From the IMG/VR virus record IMGVR_UViG_3300046170_000439, positions 1 through 41,728 of that record: DNA of 41,728 nt; one strand, given 5' to 3'. The stretch is from a virus. Each line of letters begins with the position of its first letter. Position 1 is the stretch's first letter. Position numbers and translations under genes: made by a program. The notes below the pieces were generated by a model. That model had not been told where the DNA came from. It ran no database searches and saw nothing but the letters and a program-made list of their open reading frames with translations. Positions 33,963 through 40,707 of the stretch are shown here, in pieces.

Positions 33963-35231
33963 ATGAAGCAATTATGGGACATTTCTGCAATCAAAGAACC
34001 GAAGTACCTCCCATCCCGAAAGGTTTGGGAAGTGTATGGAGTTTTGCCAAAACGAGACGCAAATGGCAAACGAAAAAGACTGAGGAAAGTATTCGATACC
34101 AAGGAACAAGCTATCGCATTTCGGAAATCTCAGCAGGACGAATGGAAGGTTTATTCCTTACAAGGTAATGTAAGAAAAACGCGACTTACTGAGGAGCAGG
34201 AAAGTGACGCTATCAATTCACTAAAATTGATCCGCACTAAGTTTCCTGATTCATGGGAATCGATTAGCTTGTTCAACGCGGTCAGCTTTTACTGCAATCA
34301 ATACGATCCGAATCACAAGATCATGTTGCTGGACGATGCAATTAAGAGGTATCTCAAAAGTCCAAAAATAAGTCGAAGCTCAGACCTTCACCAAAAACAG
34401 ACTCGTAACAAGCTGGAAACATTCAGAGAGCATTTCGATAATAGAGAAGTCAGTGATTTCACCGCTGATGAAATGGAAGAATACATCTATGATGAGAACA
34501 AAGATTGGGCTGATAAAACGAGAGCCAATCATTATGCAATCCTGCACACCTTCTTTAACTTTTGTCTGAAGAAGGATTTGCTTCTCAAGAATCCTGTGTC
34601 GAAGGTCGATAAACCAGCTCCTGAAAATCTTGAGCCTGTTGCACTAAGCATTCCTGAAGTGGAGAAGCTCATGAAGATTGCTGAAGAGGTAGATGCCGGA
34701 TCAATGATTCCATATTTTGCTCTAGCTATATTCTCAGCAGTTCGACCATCTGAGATTCTTAGGCTCAGATGGGAGAAGTTTGTATGGGATGATGACAAAC
34801 CATGCTTTGTTGTGGAAGGGAAGGGCAAGCGTAGAAGATCAGTTGATATGCATGAGACTTGTATCAAGTGGATTAAACCACTTGCTCAAGAAGAGGGTGA
34901 TGTTGCCCCTGCCAATGCTAAGAAGCTATTTAACCTGATACGAGCAATCGCTGGTTACAGAGTCAGCCGTAGCTCCATTGAGATTGCAGAGGCTGAAGAG
35001 TGGGAAAGTAAGCTCCAGGATCTTGATAACGAAAAGAGACCTGAGTGGGTTAGAGATGTTATGCGTCACACAGGTATTACTTACTATCACAGGCTCATCA
35101 ATGATAAGAATCAAGTGGCAAGCTGGGCTGGTAATTCACCGCAGATTATCGATTCAAATTACCGGGCAGTTGATGGAGTGACAGCATCTACTTGCAAGAA
35201 GTTTTGGGATATAGTACCTAATCATCTTTAA
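33963..35231 (+). CDS. int: Tyrosine-recombinase integrase
   Basis: 422 residues from ATG 33963 (MKQLWDISAIKEPKYLPSRK), chosen because AAAGGAGAC lies upstream; the longer frame from 33864 would run through the operator. The N-terminal arm-binding part is basic, followed by a SAM-like core-binding domain (LETFREHFDNREVSDFTADE). Catalytic residues: Arg in FSAVRPSEILRLRWEKF, Lys in VEGKGKRRRSVDM, His-Arg region MRHTGITYYH, and Tyr in IDSNYRAVDG. The C-terminal KKFWDIVP ending recalls integrases common in Verrucomicrobiota mobile elements. It would recombine attP with a host tRNA-Phe gene. Confidence 0.85.
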   Translation: MKQLWDISAIKEPKYLPSRKVWEVYGVLPKRDANGKRKRLRKVFDTKEQAIAFRKSQQDEWKVYSLQGNVRKTRLTEEQESDAINSLKLIRTKFPDSWESISLFNAVSFYCNQYDPNHKIMLLDDAIKRYLKSPKISRSSDLHQKQTRNKLETFREHFDNREVSDFTADEMEEYIYDENKDWADKTRANHYAILHTFFNFCLKKDLLLKNPVSKVDKPAPENLEPVALSIPEVEKLMKIAEEVDAGSMIPYFALAIFSAVRPSEILRLRWEKFVWDDDKPCFVVEGKGKRRRSVDMHETCIKWIKPLAQEEGDVAPANAKKLFNLIRAIAGYRVSRSSIEIAEAEEWESKLQDLDNEKRPEWVRDVMRHTGITYYHRLINDKNQVASWAGNSPQIIDSNYRAVDGVTASTCKKFWDIVPNHL

Positions 35232-35255
35232 GAAAACTTAAAAGAGGATTGGAAG

Positions 35256-35489
35256 ATGGATGAGGAAAAAAGAATGACCGCTGAGGATGCAAAAAGGTAC
35301 TTACACCCAAAGTGTAGTGAAGTTTTTGACACTTATTTATGTATTGGCTTTAGGGCTGATGACCAAGGACTACTTGTTGTAGGTGATCCAGGCAAATATT
35401 GGAACTTAAGAAGAGATAAATTGAGAGCCTGCCTAAAAAATCTAAATGAATTGTTTGCGGACGAACAAATTGAAAGCTTTCACAAGTAA
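35256..35489 (+). CDS. Small protein downstream of integrase
   Basis: 77 residues, 24 nt after int with GAGGATTGGAAG upstream. Alpha/beta with MTAEDAKRYLHPKCSEVFDT, then a beta segment LCIGFRADDQGLLVVGDPGK, then helix LRACLKNLNELFADEQ. No HTH obvious. Co-transcription with int suggests a lysogeny role, but none is recognised. Confidence 0.55.
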   Translation: MDEEKRMTAEDAKRYLHPKCSEVFDTYLCIGFRADDQGLLVVGDPGKYWNLRRDKLRACLKNLNELFADEQIESFHK

Positions 35490-35525
35490 GTGTGGGATGG
35501 TGCTAACATGCTAAAGTGAAGCATG

Positions 35526-35717
35526 TTATTTATTTTTTGTAGCTTGCTCGGAATGATAGATAAGAAAAGCTAGGAGGCAGATAACAAATACTTGACCATA
35601 TAAGCCTATGCTTAGCATCCAAAGATTAACTAAGATAAAAATAAATGTACAACCGAATGCCTGCATTATTTTAAAACTCAGAAAAATTGCTTTGGACAGC
35701 CAACCATTATTAAAATC
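35526..35717 (-). CDS. Small two-helix membrane protein
   Basis: 63 residues from ATG 35717 (MDFNNGWLSKAIFLSFKIMQ); an earlier ATG at 35735 is possible. Two membrane helices: AFGCTFIFILVNLWMLSIGL and QVFVICLLAFLIYH, with a basic tail. It overlaps the end of the 35678-36094 gene by 40 nt in another frame. Last member of the minus-strand membrane-gene array. Confidence 0.5.
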   Translation of the reverse strand, partial: DFNNGWLSKAIFLSFKIMQAFGCTFIFILVNLWMLSIGLYGQVFVICLLAFLIYHSEQATKNK

Positions 35718-36094
35718 CATATAGCAAAAATCCACATTAGTATTTCAGTAGGCGTAAAAGGCATACTAGAATCTTTTTTTTGCCATTTCTTAATTTTTTG
35801 ATCCGCTTTTGCATTTGCTCTAGCTTGTTTTTGGGCTTCTTGTGATTGCTTCTGTGCTTCCTTGTGTGCTTGCTTCTGGGTTGCCTGTGCTTGCTTTTGT
35901 GCTGCATTCTCCTTCTTTAGGCCCTCACGAATTTCTTGCTTCATCTCTTCGACGCGAGTTTCAATATAAAGAGCTTTGCCTTTATTCTCATTACCCTCTG
36001 ACTTCGCCATACACTTGATCAGCAAACCTTGCCTAGGTGACTCAGCCAATTCTTTGGCTGATAGTTCGTAGAGCTGTTCGTCAGATTGGTTCAT
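35678..36094 (-). CDS. QSDEQ-family membrane protein, long paralog
   Basis: 138 residues. The N-terminal 30 (SDEQLYELSAKELAESPRQG, then LLIKCMA) are almost identical to the 36510-36842 protein. A long Gln/Ala/Lys coiled coil follows (AQATQKQAHKEAQKQSQEAQ), then a C-terminal membrane helix EILMWIFAIWILIMVGC. Topology suggests a tail-anchored cytoplasmic coiled coil. It begins within the stop of the upstream lipoprotein gene. Paralog identity at DNA level (79/82 over 36007-36088 against 36758-36839) shows recent duplication. Function unknown. Confidence 0.65.
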   Translation of the reverse strand: MNQSDEQLYELSAKELAESPRQGLLIKCMAKSEGNENKGKALYIETRVEEMKQEIREGLKKENAAQKQAQATQKQAHKEAQKQSQEAQKQARANAKADQKIKKWQKKDSSMPFTPTEILMWIFAIWILIMVGCPKQFF

Positions 36095-36387
36095 CTATAC
36101 ACATACGCCTCAATGGCTTCTACCGCTTCAGCATCAGCTGGTTTGTGTTTAGCCCCGCGAGTATGAGTTTTACCAACCCATACTCCTCCTTCTTTTCGCC
36201 AATTTAAGTCACTAACTTTAACACTAAACTTTTCGGTAACAACAGGGCTGTAAGTAATAGGGTCGTCACCAAAATAACCACCTGTTCTATCTCCACCACT
36301 TGTTCGAGTTACATTTATGATTTTATCGCTTGGGTCAGAACATCCGAAGCAGGCTAAAAAGCATAACAGGAGTAATAAATGTTTCAT
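36091..36387 (-). CDS. Small lipoprotein
   Basis: 98 residues. MKHLLLLLCFLACFGCSDPS is a type II signal with lipobox FGC, so the mature protein is lipid-anchored. The body has short beta strands (YSPVVTEKFSVKVSDLNWRK) and ends AVEAIEAYVYR. It starts 4 nt from the 106-bp promoter-terminator repeat and overlaps the QSDEQ gene by 4 nt. Outer or inner membrane location, role unknown. Confidence 0.68.
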   Translation of the reverse strand: MKHLLLLLCFLACFGCSDPSDKIINVTRTSGGDRTGGYFGDDPITYSPVVTEKFSVKVSDLNWRKEGGVWVGKTHTRGAKHKPADAEAVEAIEAYVYR

Positions 36388-36390
36388 TTA

Positions 36391-36496
36391 CTACACCAAT
36401 AAACTTCTAGGGCTTATCGGTGCAACACTTTCTATTGCCCCTATTGCTCTTATTGTCCTATTGGAATTTAAGGACATAAAGAAGCCCCCTCGAAAT
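36391..36496 (-). repeat. Terminator-promoter cassette, copy A
   Basis: 106 bp matching 38481-38586 at 103 positions. On the minus strand it starts with a terminator hairpin (imperfect here; the flanking GAAGCC...GGCTTC pairs) and ends 3 nt before the ATG of the lipoprotein gene. TTGCAC lies about 30 nt upstream of that ATG as a possible -35. The plus strand reads a hydrophobic LLGLIGATLSIAPIALIVLL, but without a usable start codon. Confidence 0.8.
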
Positions 36497-36509
36497 GAGT
36501 AGGCTTCTT

Positions 36510-36842
36510 TTATTTAGACCGCAGAAATATAAATAAGGTAAAAATCACAATTATACCAAGACCTAACATCAACATCCCTATTTCAGGTCTTGACATTATT
36601 TCGCCATTTTCTTCGGCTTCTTTCATAGCCTTCTTGGTGGCTTCTTTTTCTTCAGCTTGTTGCTTTCTTAACCCTTCGCGAATCTCTTCTTTCATCTCCT
36701 CTACGCGAGTCTTAATGTAAAGAGCTTTACCACGATTTTCGTCACCATCTGAGTTTGCCATACATTTAATCAGCAAACCTTGCCTAGGCGACTCAGCCAA
36801 TTCTTTGGCTGATAGTTCGTAGAGCTGTTCGTCAGATTGCAC
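36510..36842 (-). CDS. QSDEQ-family membrane protein, short paralog
   Basis: 110 residues, GTG start overlapping the stop of the 36842 gene. The same N-terminal block as the 35678 protein (SDEQLYELSAKELAESPRQG), a charged coiled coil (RKQQAEEKEATKKAMKEAEE) and a C-terminal membrane helix GMLMLGLGIIVIFTLFIFL. The conserved N-terminus with diverging C-terminus suggests the N-terminal 30 residues are the functional or interacting part. Confidence 0.65.
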   Translation of the reverse strand: MQSDEQLYELSAKELAESPRQGLLIKCMANSDGDENRGKALYIKTRVEEMKEEIREGLRKQQAEEKEATKKAMKEAEENGEIMSRPEIGMLMLGLGIIVIFTLFIFLRSK

Positions 36843-37549
36843 TAATTAAAAAAGGTATCCAAATATGTGTACGCATTTTTTTCGCGTGCTTGTATTGAGG
36901 AAAGAAGAAAGCGTTGCATTTCTACACTATCTGAAGATTTTCCTGAAGCTTTGTTCACAATAGAATCTAATCCTTCAAAGAGTTGATCGGGGACAACCTG
37001 CTGTAGTCCCTCCAAGAGATATTGCCTCATATGTTCATTTTGAAGATTAGGAAGGTCATTCTTCACAACATCAATTTGTCGATCAACAAATTTACTTGAT
37101 TCAAATTTCTCACCTTTAGCGAGAATCTGTACAATATCGCGATTTTGTTCAGCAACAAATTCTATGACCGCACGACCTGAATCTTTTAACCTTTTCTTTT
37201 CTTCTTCAGGCATCAACTTAATCCATTTTTGGATATTTCCTCTCTGAATAATTAAATCAGATTTATCAGATTCACTAAAAGTTTGGTTGGCATTCAAAAA
37301 AACTAAATGAGCAAAAACCTGAGAGTAATCTTCGTAAACTTCCTCCCATTCTTCCTCATGCCAAAAAGATTCAATAGCGAAGTAATATCCTGCTGGAAAA
37401 AAAGCTATAGACCCAACACCAGCGAACCAATGATGTTTTGAGAAGGCATGATGAACGCCATACCCCCAACCAATTATTGCTGTCCCCCATAAAGCAAGAC
37501 CAGATAGCATGACTAACATACCAGCAATAGTCTGAAGAAAGGTTTTCAT
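36842..37549 (-). CDS. Two-helix membrane protein with cytoplasmic domain
   Basis: 235 residues. Two N-terminal membrane helices (TIAGMLVMLSGLALWGTAII; HWFAGVGSIAFFPAGYYFAI) are followed by a 160-residue helical domain with NRDIVQILAKGEKFESSKFV and YLLEGLQQVVPDQLFEGLDS. No enzyme motif. In the array each such membrane gene is followed by a QSDEQ element; here the partner is complete. Possibly a phage exclusion or host-membrane protein; inferred only. Confidence 0.6.
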   Translation of the reverse strand: MKTFLQTIAGMLVMLSGLALWGTAIIGWGYGVHHAFSKHHWFAGVGSIAFFPAGYYFAIESFWHEEEWEEVYEDYSQVFAHLVFLNANQTFSESDKSDLIIQRGNIQKWIKLMPEEEKKRLKDSGRAVIEFVAEQNRDIVQILAKGEKFESSKFVDRQIDVVKNDLPNLQNEHMRQYLLEGLQQVVPDQLFEGLDSIVNKASGKSSDSVEMQRFLLSSIQAREKNAYTYLDTFFN

Positions 37550-37599
37550 TGTTTTTAAAAAGCATTTCTAAAACTGATCGTCAAATACGATTAGAAATA

Positions 37600-37667
37600 G
37601 TACTTATTTTTGCAGGAAATAAGCACAAGGACATCGCATCCTTGTGTCCCCTGTTCGTCAGATTGAA
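37600..37667 (-). pseudogene. QSDEQ-gene remnant and hairpin
   Basis: Just after the 37671-38078 stop, CTGTTCGTCAGATTG (37651-37665, plus strand) is identical to the start of the QSDEQ genes. On the minus strand it reads IQSDEQ, then departs to GTQGCDVLVLISC and stops. There is no ATG or GTG at the first position. A hairpin CACAAGGA...TCCTTGTG (about 37624-37646) follows. It looks like the 5' stub of a lost third paralog. Confidence 0.55.
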
Positions 37668-37670
37668 TGG

Positions 37671-38078
37671 TTAATCACCCCCTCCATCATTAAAACCATC
37701 ATAACCTTTTCCTCCTGCATCATCAAAGGAACTTCCCCTCTTTGAACCTGTTCTTGAGGAAGTTGTATGAGGATTGAAGGTATATCCAAGAAGTCCAAAT
37801 AAAGCAGCTATTGCAAATATACCCCCTCCAGCTATTACAAAATCTAGACCAATGTCACCAACGGAGAACATTAGGATAACTCCAATACCTGTGACCCATA
37901 GAAATAAGGTTGTTGCAAGATTAGAGATAACCGCAGCGATCTGATAAAACTTTAGATTTTTGATGTTCATCAGGTATAAGATGAAAAGCATAAATCCTAG
38001 TATCCCGAAAACAATTAAAGGTTGATTAACATTGTCCCACCAATCTTGAAAAACTCTATCAAAATACTCTAAAGTCAT
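37671..38078 (-). CDS. Multi-helix membrane protein with Gly-rich tail
   Basis: 135 residues. Three membrane helices: PLIVFGILGFMLFILYLMNI, AVISNLATTLFLWVTGIGVI and VIAGGGIFAIAALFGLLGYT. The tail is Ser/Gly-rich (SSFDDAGGKGYDGFNDGGGD). No known family. It occupies the same place in the array as the other membrane genes: upstream of a QSDEQ stub. Confidence 0.6.
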   Translation of the reverse strand: MTLEYFDRVFQDWWDNVNQPLIVFGILGFMLFILYLMNIKNLKFYQIAAVISNLATTLFLWVTGIGVILMFSVGDIGLDFVIAGGGIFAIAALFGLLGYTFNPHTTSSRTGSKRGSSFDDAGGKGYDGFNDGGGD

Positions 38079-38091
38079 TTCCGTCGTGCCT

Positions 38092-38130
38092 TTAGAGCTT
38101 TGGCTCTGTTGGGGGTATGTCAGATTGCAT
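38092..38130 (-). pseudogene. QSDEQ mini-ORF remnant
   Basis: Two bases after the stop of the 38133-38477 gene, ATG 38130 opens MQSDIPPTEPKL then stop. The first four codons match the QSDEQ genes. An AGAGC-TTTG-GCTCT hairpin covers the end. Likely a truncated fourth copy, or a 12-residue peptide. Confidence 0.5.
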
Positions 38131-38132
38131 GG

Positions 38133-38477
38133 CTAATCCGATAAAACCATATAGAAAGTAAAACCCCAAAAAGCTACACCGATAATTATCGAGAATATTT
38201 TTGCTGAGATAATTTCCTTTGTCGTGCGTACTTTTATTTTATTTTCAGCGTCTCCTTTGTAAGCATCAAAAAGACCGCTACTCTTAAAATATGAATAAAC
38301 CTCATGAGTTTCTTTGTTTTGTAAGCCTTTAAGAAAATTAACCATTTCGGCTTTACTGCCAAAACACTTACTCATCTCTTCTATTTGTGCCTCCAATTCT
38401 TCTTTAGTAAGTTCGTCAGATCGTTTCCAGTTCCCTTCTTTGAACTTTTCCCAATCAATTTGTGTGTCATTGCTCAC
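38133..38477 (-). CDS. Tail-anchored membrane protein
   Basis: 114 residues from GTG 38477 (MSNDTQIDWEKFKEGNWKRS). An acidic helical domain (ELTKEELEAQIEEMSKCFGS) precedes a single C-terminal helix AKIFSIIIGVAFWGFTFYMV and a SD end, so most of it faces the cytoplasm. It starts 4 nt from the second terminator-promoter cassette. No family recognised. Confidence 0.6.
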   Translation of the reverse strand: MSNDTQIDWEKFKEGNWKRSDELTKEELEAQIEEMSKCFGSKAEMVNFLKGLQNKETHEVYSYFKSSGLFDAYKGDAENKIKVRTTKEIISAKIFSIIIGVAFWGFTFYMVLSD

Positions 38478-38480
38478 TAA

Positions 38481-38586
38481 CTACACCAATAACCTTCTAG
38501 GGCTTATCGGTGCAATACTTTCTATTGTCCCTATTGCTCTTATTGTCCTATTGGAATTTAAGGACATAAAGAAGCCCCCTCGAAAT
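38481..38586 (-). repeat. Terminator-promoter cassette, copy B
   Basis: 106 bp, 103 identical to 36391-36496. Here the hairpin AAGCCCCC-TTATTTC-GAGGGGGCTT (about 38572-38597) is strong and ends the 38609 gene. The other end stops 3 nt before the GTG of the 38133-38477 gene. Confidence 0.82.
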
Positions 38587-38608
38587 AAGGGGGCTTTTTG
38601 TTAGACAA

Positions 38609-38878
38609 CTATCTGGCTATCAGACCAAATTCAGTTCTCAAGAATTGTTCATGAATCCATCTTGCTGCCTCTTTAACATTAGCTTTTGCCATCCCTAATT
38701 CGATAAATCTATCATACTGATAAGGTGTGATTTGTAAGTTTACGCACATCATCTTTTTGATGTTTTTCGGATTCGCTAATTTCCACACACCATTGTGCTT
38801 GAAGGCATTTTCATTCATCCAAGCAGTCGCTTCTTCAATACCTCTAGGCAATCCGAATTTAATGCATTTATTGTACAT
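38609..38878 (-). CDS. Small protein, unknown
   Basis: 89 residues with two similar-looking helical units (GIEEATAWMNENAFKHNGVW and NVKEAARWIHEQFLRTEFGL), suggesting an internal duplication of an E-A-x-x-W-M/I pattern. A central IKKMMCVNLQITPYQYDRFI segment could be HTH-like. No membrane segment, unlike its neighbours. First gene of the array region; a regulator is possible but unproven. Confidence 0.5.
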   Translation of the reverse strand: MYNKCIKFGLPRGIEEATAWMNENAFKHNGVWKLANPKNIKKMMCVNLQITPYQYDRFIELGMAKANVKEAARWIHEQFLRTEFGLIAR

Positions 38879-39040
38879 TGATTGACTTACATCGAATTGA
38901 TGACGAAACCATAAACGGAATCCACTCTCAACCCTCTACAACCATAGCTCGAAGCATTGCATCAATTCTTCTATTTCGTTCGTCCGGAGTTTCCTTTATT
39001 AGGTTGCCGACATTACTTAGATTATTATTTTTCAAATAGA

Positions 39041-39451
39041 ATGAAATTTGATCGTTATGGGTTTTTGGGATTTTGCCTTAGCATAAGCTTTGCGTTTGTG
39101 GGCAATATCGTGATGTTGATTGAAGACCTTTTTGAACTACAGTTTGAATTCACAGGTGGTTATTACCTGCTTTTTGTGGGGAGTGTAGTTTTTTCAGGTT
39201 TCTTAATTGCATCTTTGACTGAAAAATTATCGCCAATTTTCCCATTTAAACTGATACCAGTTTGCTTCGCTCTTTTTGCTAGTTCACAGATGTATTTCAT
39301 AAGAGAAACTTTTGCTAAATACATCGTGGACGGAGAATGGTTTGCTAACATGATTAGATCCGATTGGTTCTATGTTATATTTTTTTTGATTTGCTTGCGT
39401 ATTGCAGATGATCACTTGAAAGAAAAAGTTGCTGAACCAACAGAAATTTAG
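39041..39451 (+). CDS. Four-helix membrane protein
   Basis: 136 residues from ATG 39041 (MKFDRYGFLGFCLSISFAFV); a longer frame begins at 38957. Membrane helices: GFLGFCLSISFAFVGNIVML, GYYLLFVGSVVFSGFLIASL, FKLIPVCFALFASSQMYFI and DWFYVIFFLICLRI. Short loops, C-terminus KEKVAEPTEI. Lone plus-strand gene beyond the minus array. No family recognised. Confidence 0.55.
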   Translation: MKFDRYGFLGFCLSISFAFVGNIVMLIEDLFELQFEFTGGYYLLFVGSVVFSGFLIASLTEKLSPIFPFKLIPVCFALFASSQMYFIRETFAKYIVDGEWFANMIRSDWFYVIFFLICLRIADDHLKEKVAEPTEI

Positions 39452-39612
39452 ACAAGTCGGTAAAGTGGCTCTGCCTCTGCCTCTGAAAACTCTACTCGTT
39501 GAACCTTGATGGTTTTATCTCTTCGATAATTCATCCCCGGTTTTATTACGCACTTTTTTTCTTCTCTCAAATTTTTAATTCGACATAGCTATATCAAGCT
39601 TGATCAAGCATA

Positions 39613-39643
39613 AGAAACCTACCTCTAAAAGGTAGGTTTCTTC
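39613..39643. terminator. Bidirectional terminator
   Basis: AGAAACCTACCT and AGGTAGGTTTCT pair over 12 bp around a TCTAAA-type loop, with T/A-rich flanks. It separates the plus-strand membrane gene from the converging minus-strand lipoprotein and small terminase genes. Confidence 0.85.
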
Positions 39644-39664
39644 GCTTTAGGGCATAAGGAAATT

Positions 39665-39790
39665 TCATTTTTTACAGCTCTCAAAAGGGCAAGGCCCATG
39701 ATCAGGTGAACTAGGGCAACTATGATCATCGATTGGATCGTAGCAAAAGCGGATATTCGAGCATCCGCTGATAAGTGTTATAGCAATCAA
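39665..39790 (-). CDS. Tiny Cys-rich lipoprotein candidate
   Basis: 41 residues from a TTG start at 39790, 11 nt after the small-terminase-like stop: MIAITLISGCSNIRFCYDPI then DDHSCPSSPDHGPCPFESCK K. LISGC is a lipobox; four more Cys follow in the mature peptide, suggesting disulfides. The hydrophobic region is short and the start is non-ATG, so translation is uncertain. The pattern of a short lipoprotein recalls outer-membrane spanin partners. Confidence 0.35.
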   Translation of the reverse strand: MIAITLISGCSNIRFCYDPIDDHSCPSSPDHGPCPFESCKK

Positions 39791-39801
39791 ACCTAGTCAC
39801 T

Positions 39802-40314
39802 TCATTGATCTTCCTCCGTTGTTTCAGCATCGATAGCATTCTTCTTCATCTCAGCTAATTCTCGTCTTACATCATCGATGCTTACAGAGCCTTTATGTTC
39901 GATCACGCTGGTCGCTTGACCAAGGTCATTCTTCTCTTTGTCTCGAAGGATACCAAACATGATTGGTAATACTCCGGCAGGAATAGCATCTTGATCCAAC
40001 TTCTCGATGATCTTAGCGATACAAGCTTGTGATGCGTAGCTTGTAAGTCCAGCAGTCAAGCTTTGGACAGCTTCAACTGATTTGTTCTCACGCTTGAGAA
40101 TAGCAGAGACAGTCTCAGGCGAGACCTTCTCAGTCTTGGCGATTCTTCGTAGAGGTTTACCTTCGCCCAAGCCTTGAACGATTCTAGCATACTTCTCAGG
40201 ATCATTCTCAGCGAGCTTTTGACCAGTAAACAAGCTTGGACAAGTTTCTTCAGGTGTTGTCACCGCTGGAAGGTTATCAGGAATAATATTAACTCTCTTC
40301 TTCTTAGTTGGCAT
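39802..40314 (-). CDS. Terminase small subunit-like protein
   Basis: 170 residues with AGGAGG before the ATG. A basic N-terminus (MPTKKKRVNIIPDN) is followed by an HTH (GLGEGKPLRRIAKTEKVSPE then TVSAILKREN). A helical oligomerisation region (TAGLTSYASQACIAKIIEKL) and IPAGVLPIMFGILRDKEKND precede SVIEHKGSVSIDDVRRELAE. The HTH plus VLPIxFGIxxDK pattern matches small terminases that sit beside large subunits. Unusually it is divergent from terL, separated by a 390-bp control region. It would recognise the packaging site. It could also act as a regulator of that region. Confidence 0.6.
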   Translation of the reverse strand: MPTKKKRVNIIPDNLPAVTTPEETCPSLFTGQKLAENDPEKYARIVQGLGEGKPLRRIAKTEKVSPETVSAILKRENKSVEAVQSLTAGLTSYASQACIAKIIEKLDQDAIPAGVLPIMFGILRDKEKNDLGQATSVIEHKGSVSIDDVRRELAEMKKNAIDAETTEEDQ

Positions 40315-40337
40315 ATCGATAGCCTCCTAAGCTAAAT

Positions 40338-40361
40338 AGTGAGCTTCTAAGGAAGCTCACT
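40338..40361 (-). promoter_or_regulatory. Leader hairpin of the small terminase gene
   Basis: AGTGAGCTTC and GAAGCTCACT form a perfect 10-bp stem around TAAG, just upstream of the AGGAGG and ATG of the small-terminase-like gene. No U-tract follows in the leftward direction. It may modulate translation or mark a packaging site. Confidence 0.55.
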
Positions 40362-40423
40362 TCGTTAATATATCTATCAGTTTTGTGCTTTTGTATTATC
40401 ATAAGAATTATTGGTGCAAGTGC

Positions 40424-40438
40424 ATAGAAAGTTTCTAT
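40424..40438. promoter_or_regulatory. 15-bp palindrome at small-terminase transcription start
   Basis: ATAGAAA-G-TTTCTAT, perfect 7-bp arms, begins 2 nt past the -10 of the leftward promoter, so a bound protein would block initiation. Only one copy noticed. Confidence 0.45.
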
Positions 40439-40440
40439 CA

Positions 40441-40472
40441 ATTATGGTGTAGGAGATTCTGATCGTGAACTG
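40441..40472 (-). promoter_or_regulatory. Leftward promoter of small terminase, TTCACG-N17-CATAAT
   Basis: Reading leftward: CAGTTCACGATC with TTCACG at 40469-40464, 17 bp, CATAAT at 40446-40441. Identical hexamers and spacing to the early promoter at 31.3 kb, but with about 120 nt of leader before the ATG at 40314. Confidence 0.65.
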
Positions 40473-40473
40473 A

Positions 40474-40506
40474 TGGACAAAAGCAGGACTTTTAATCCTC
40501 TGTCCA
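40474..40506. repeat. Interrupted inverted repeat in control region
   Basis: TGGACA...AGGA-CTTTTAA-TCCT...TGTCCA. Two nested perfect stems in one hairpin. A longer-range repeat, CAAGTGCAT near 40417 and ATGCACTTG near 40508, surrounds it. Part of a structured non-coding segment between the divergent terminase genes. Confidence 0.55.
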
Positions 40507-40558
40507 AATGCACTTGATCCGCATAGATACTGAGATCCTGGTGCAGAATATTTTTTTG

Positions 40559-40578
40559 ATGGAACGAATTTGTTCCAT
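40559..40578. promoter_or_regulatory. 20-bp operator palindrome, copy 3
   Basis: ATGGAACGAATTTGTTCCAT, perfect outer 7-bp arms; same element as at 33667 and 33883. It lies about 95 bp upstream of the terL promoter, linking terminase control to the integrase region. Confidence 0.72.
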
Positions 40579-40593
40579 TTTGACCTTCAAGCA

Positions 40594-40607
40594 GGGGGGG
40601 AGGGGGG
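40594..40607 (+). other. G-run element
   Basis: Seven Gs, one A, six Gs in otherwise AT-rich phage DNA, 65 bp before the terL promoter. Followed by a small GCGG...CCGC stem. Could be a packaging or nicking signal, or mislead homopolymer-sensitive sequencing. Confidence 0.5.
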
Positions 40608-40631
40608 TCGATAAGTTGCGGTCTGATTTTC

Positions 40632-40700
40632 CGCGACCAGTTCGTGTAGATAAAAAAAATTTTCCAACTAGTTCACGATAGAGATTTGTTTCCCCAAAAT
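40632..40700 (+). promoter_or_regulatory. Large terminase promoter with upstream box
   Basis: TTCACG (40672-40677), 17 bp, CAAAAT (40695-40700), then 7 nt to ATG 40708. Twenty-eight of 32 bases match the early promoter. An extra box GCGACCAGTTCGTG starts at about 40633, sharing GCGACCAGTTC with the DNA just upstream of the early promoter. Confidence 0.7.
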
Positions 40701-40707
40701 AATGGGT

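Noticed and set aside
36317-36502. Plus-strand hydrophobic peptide LLGLIGATLSIAPIALIVLL in the repeat cassettes, considered as a type I toxin
   Set aside because: Copy A has no ATG, GTG or TTG in a usable place, and both copies fit better as minus-strand terminator and promoter DNA. Conserved frame could simply follow from 97% DNA identity.
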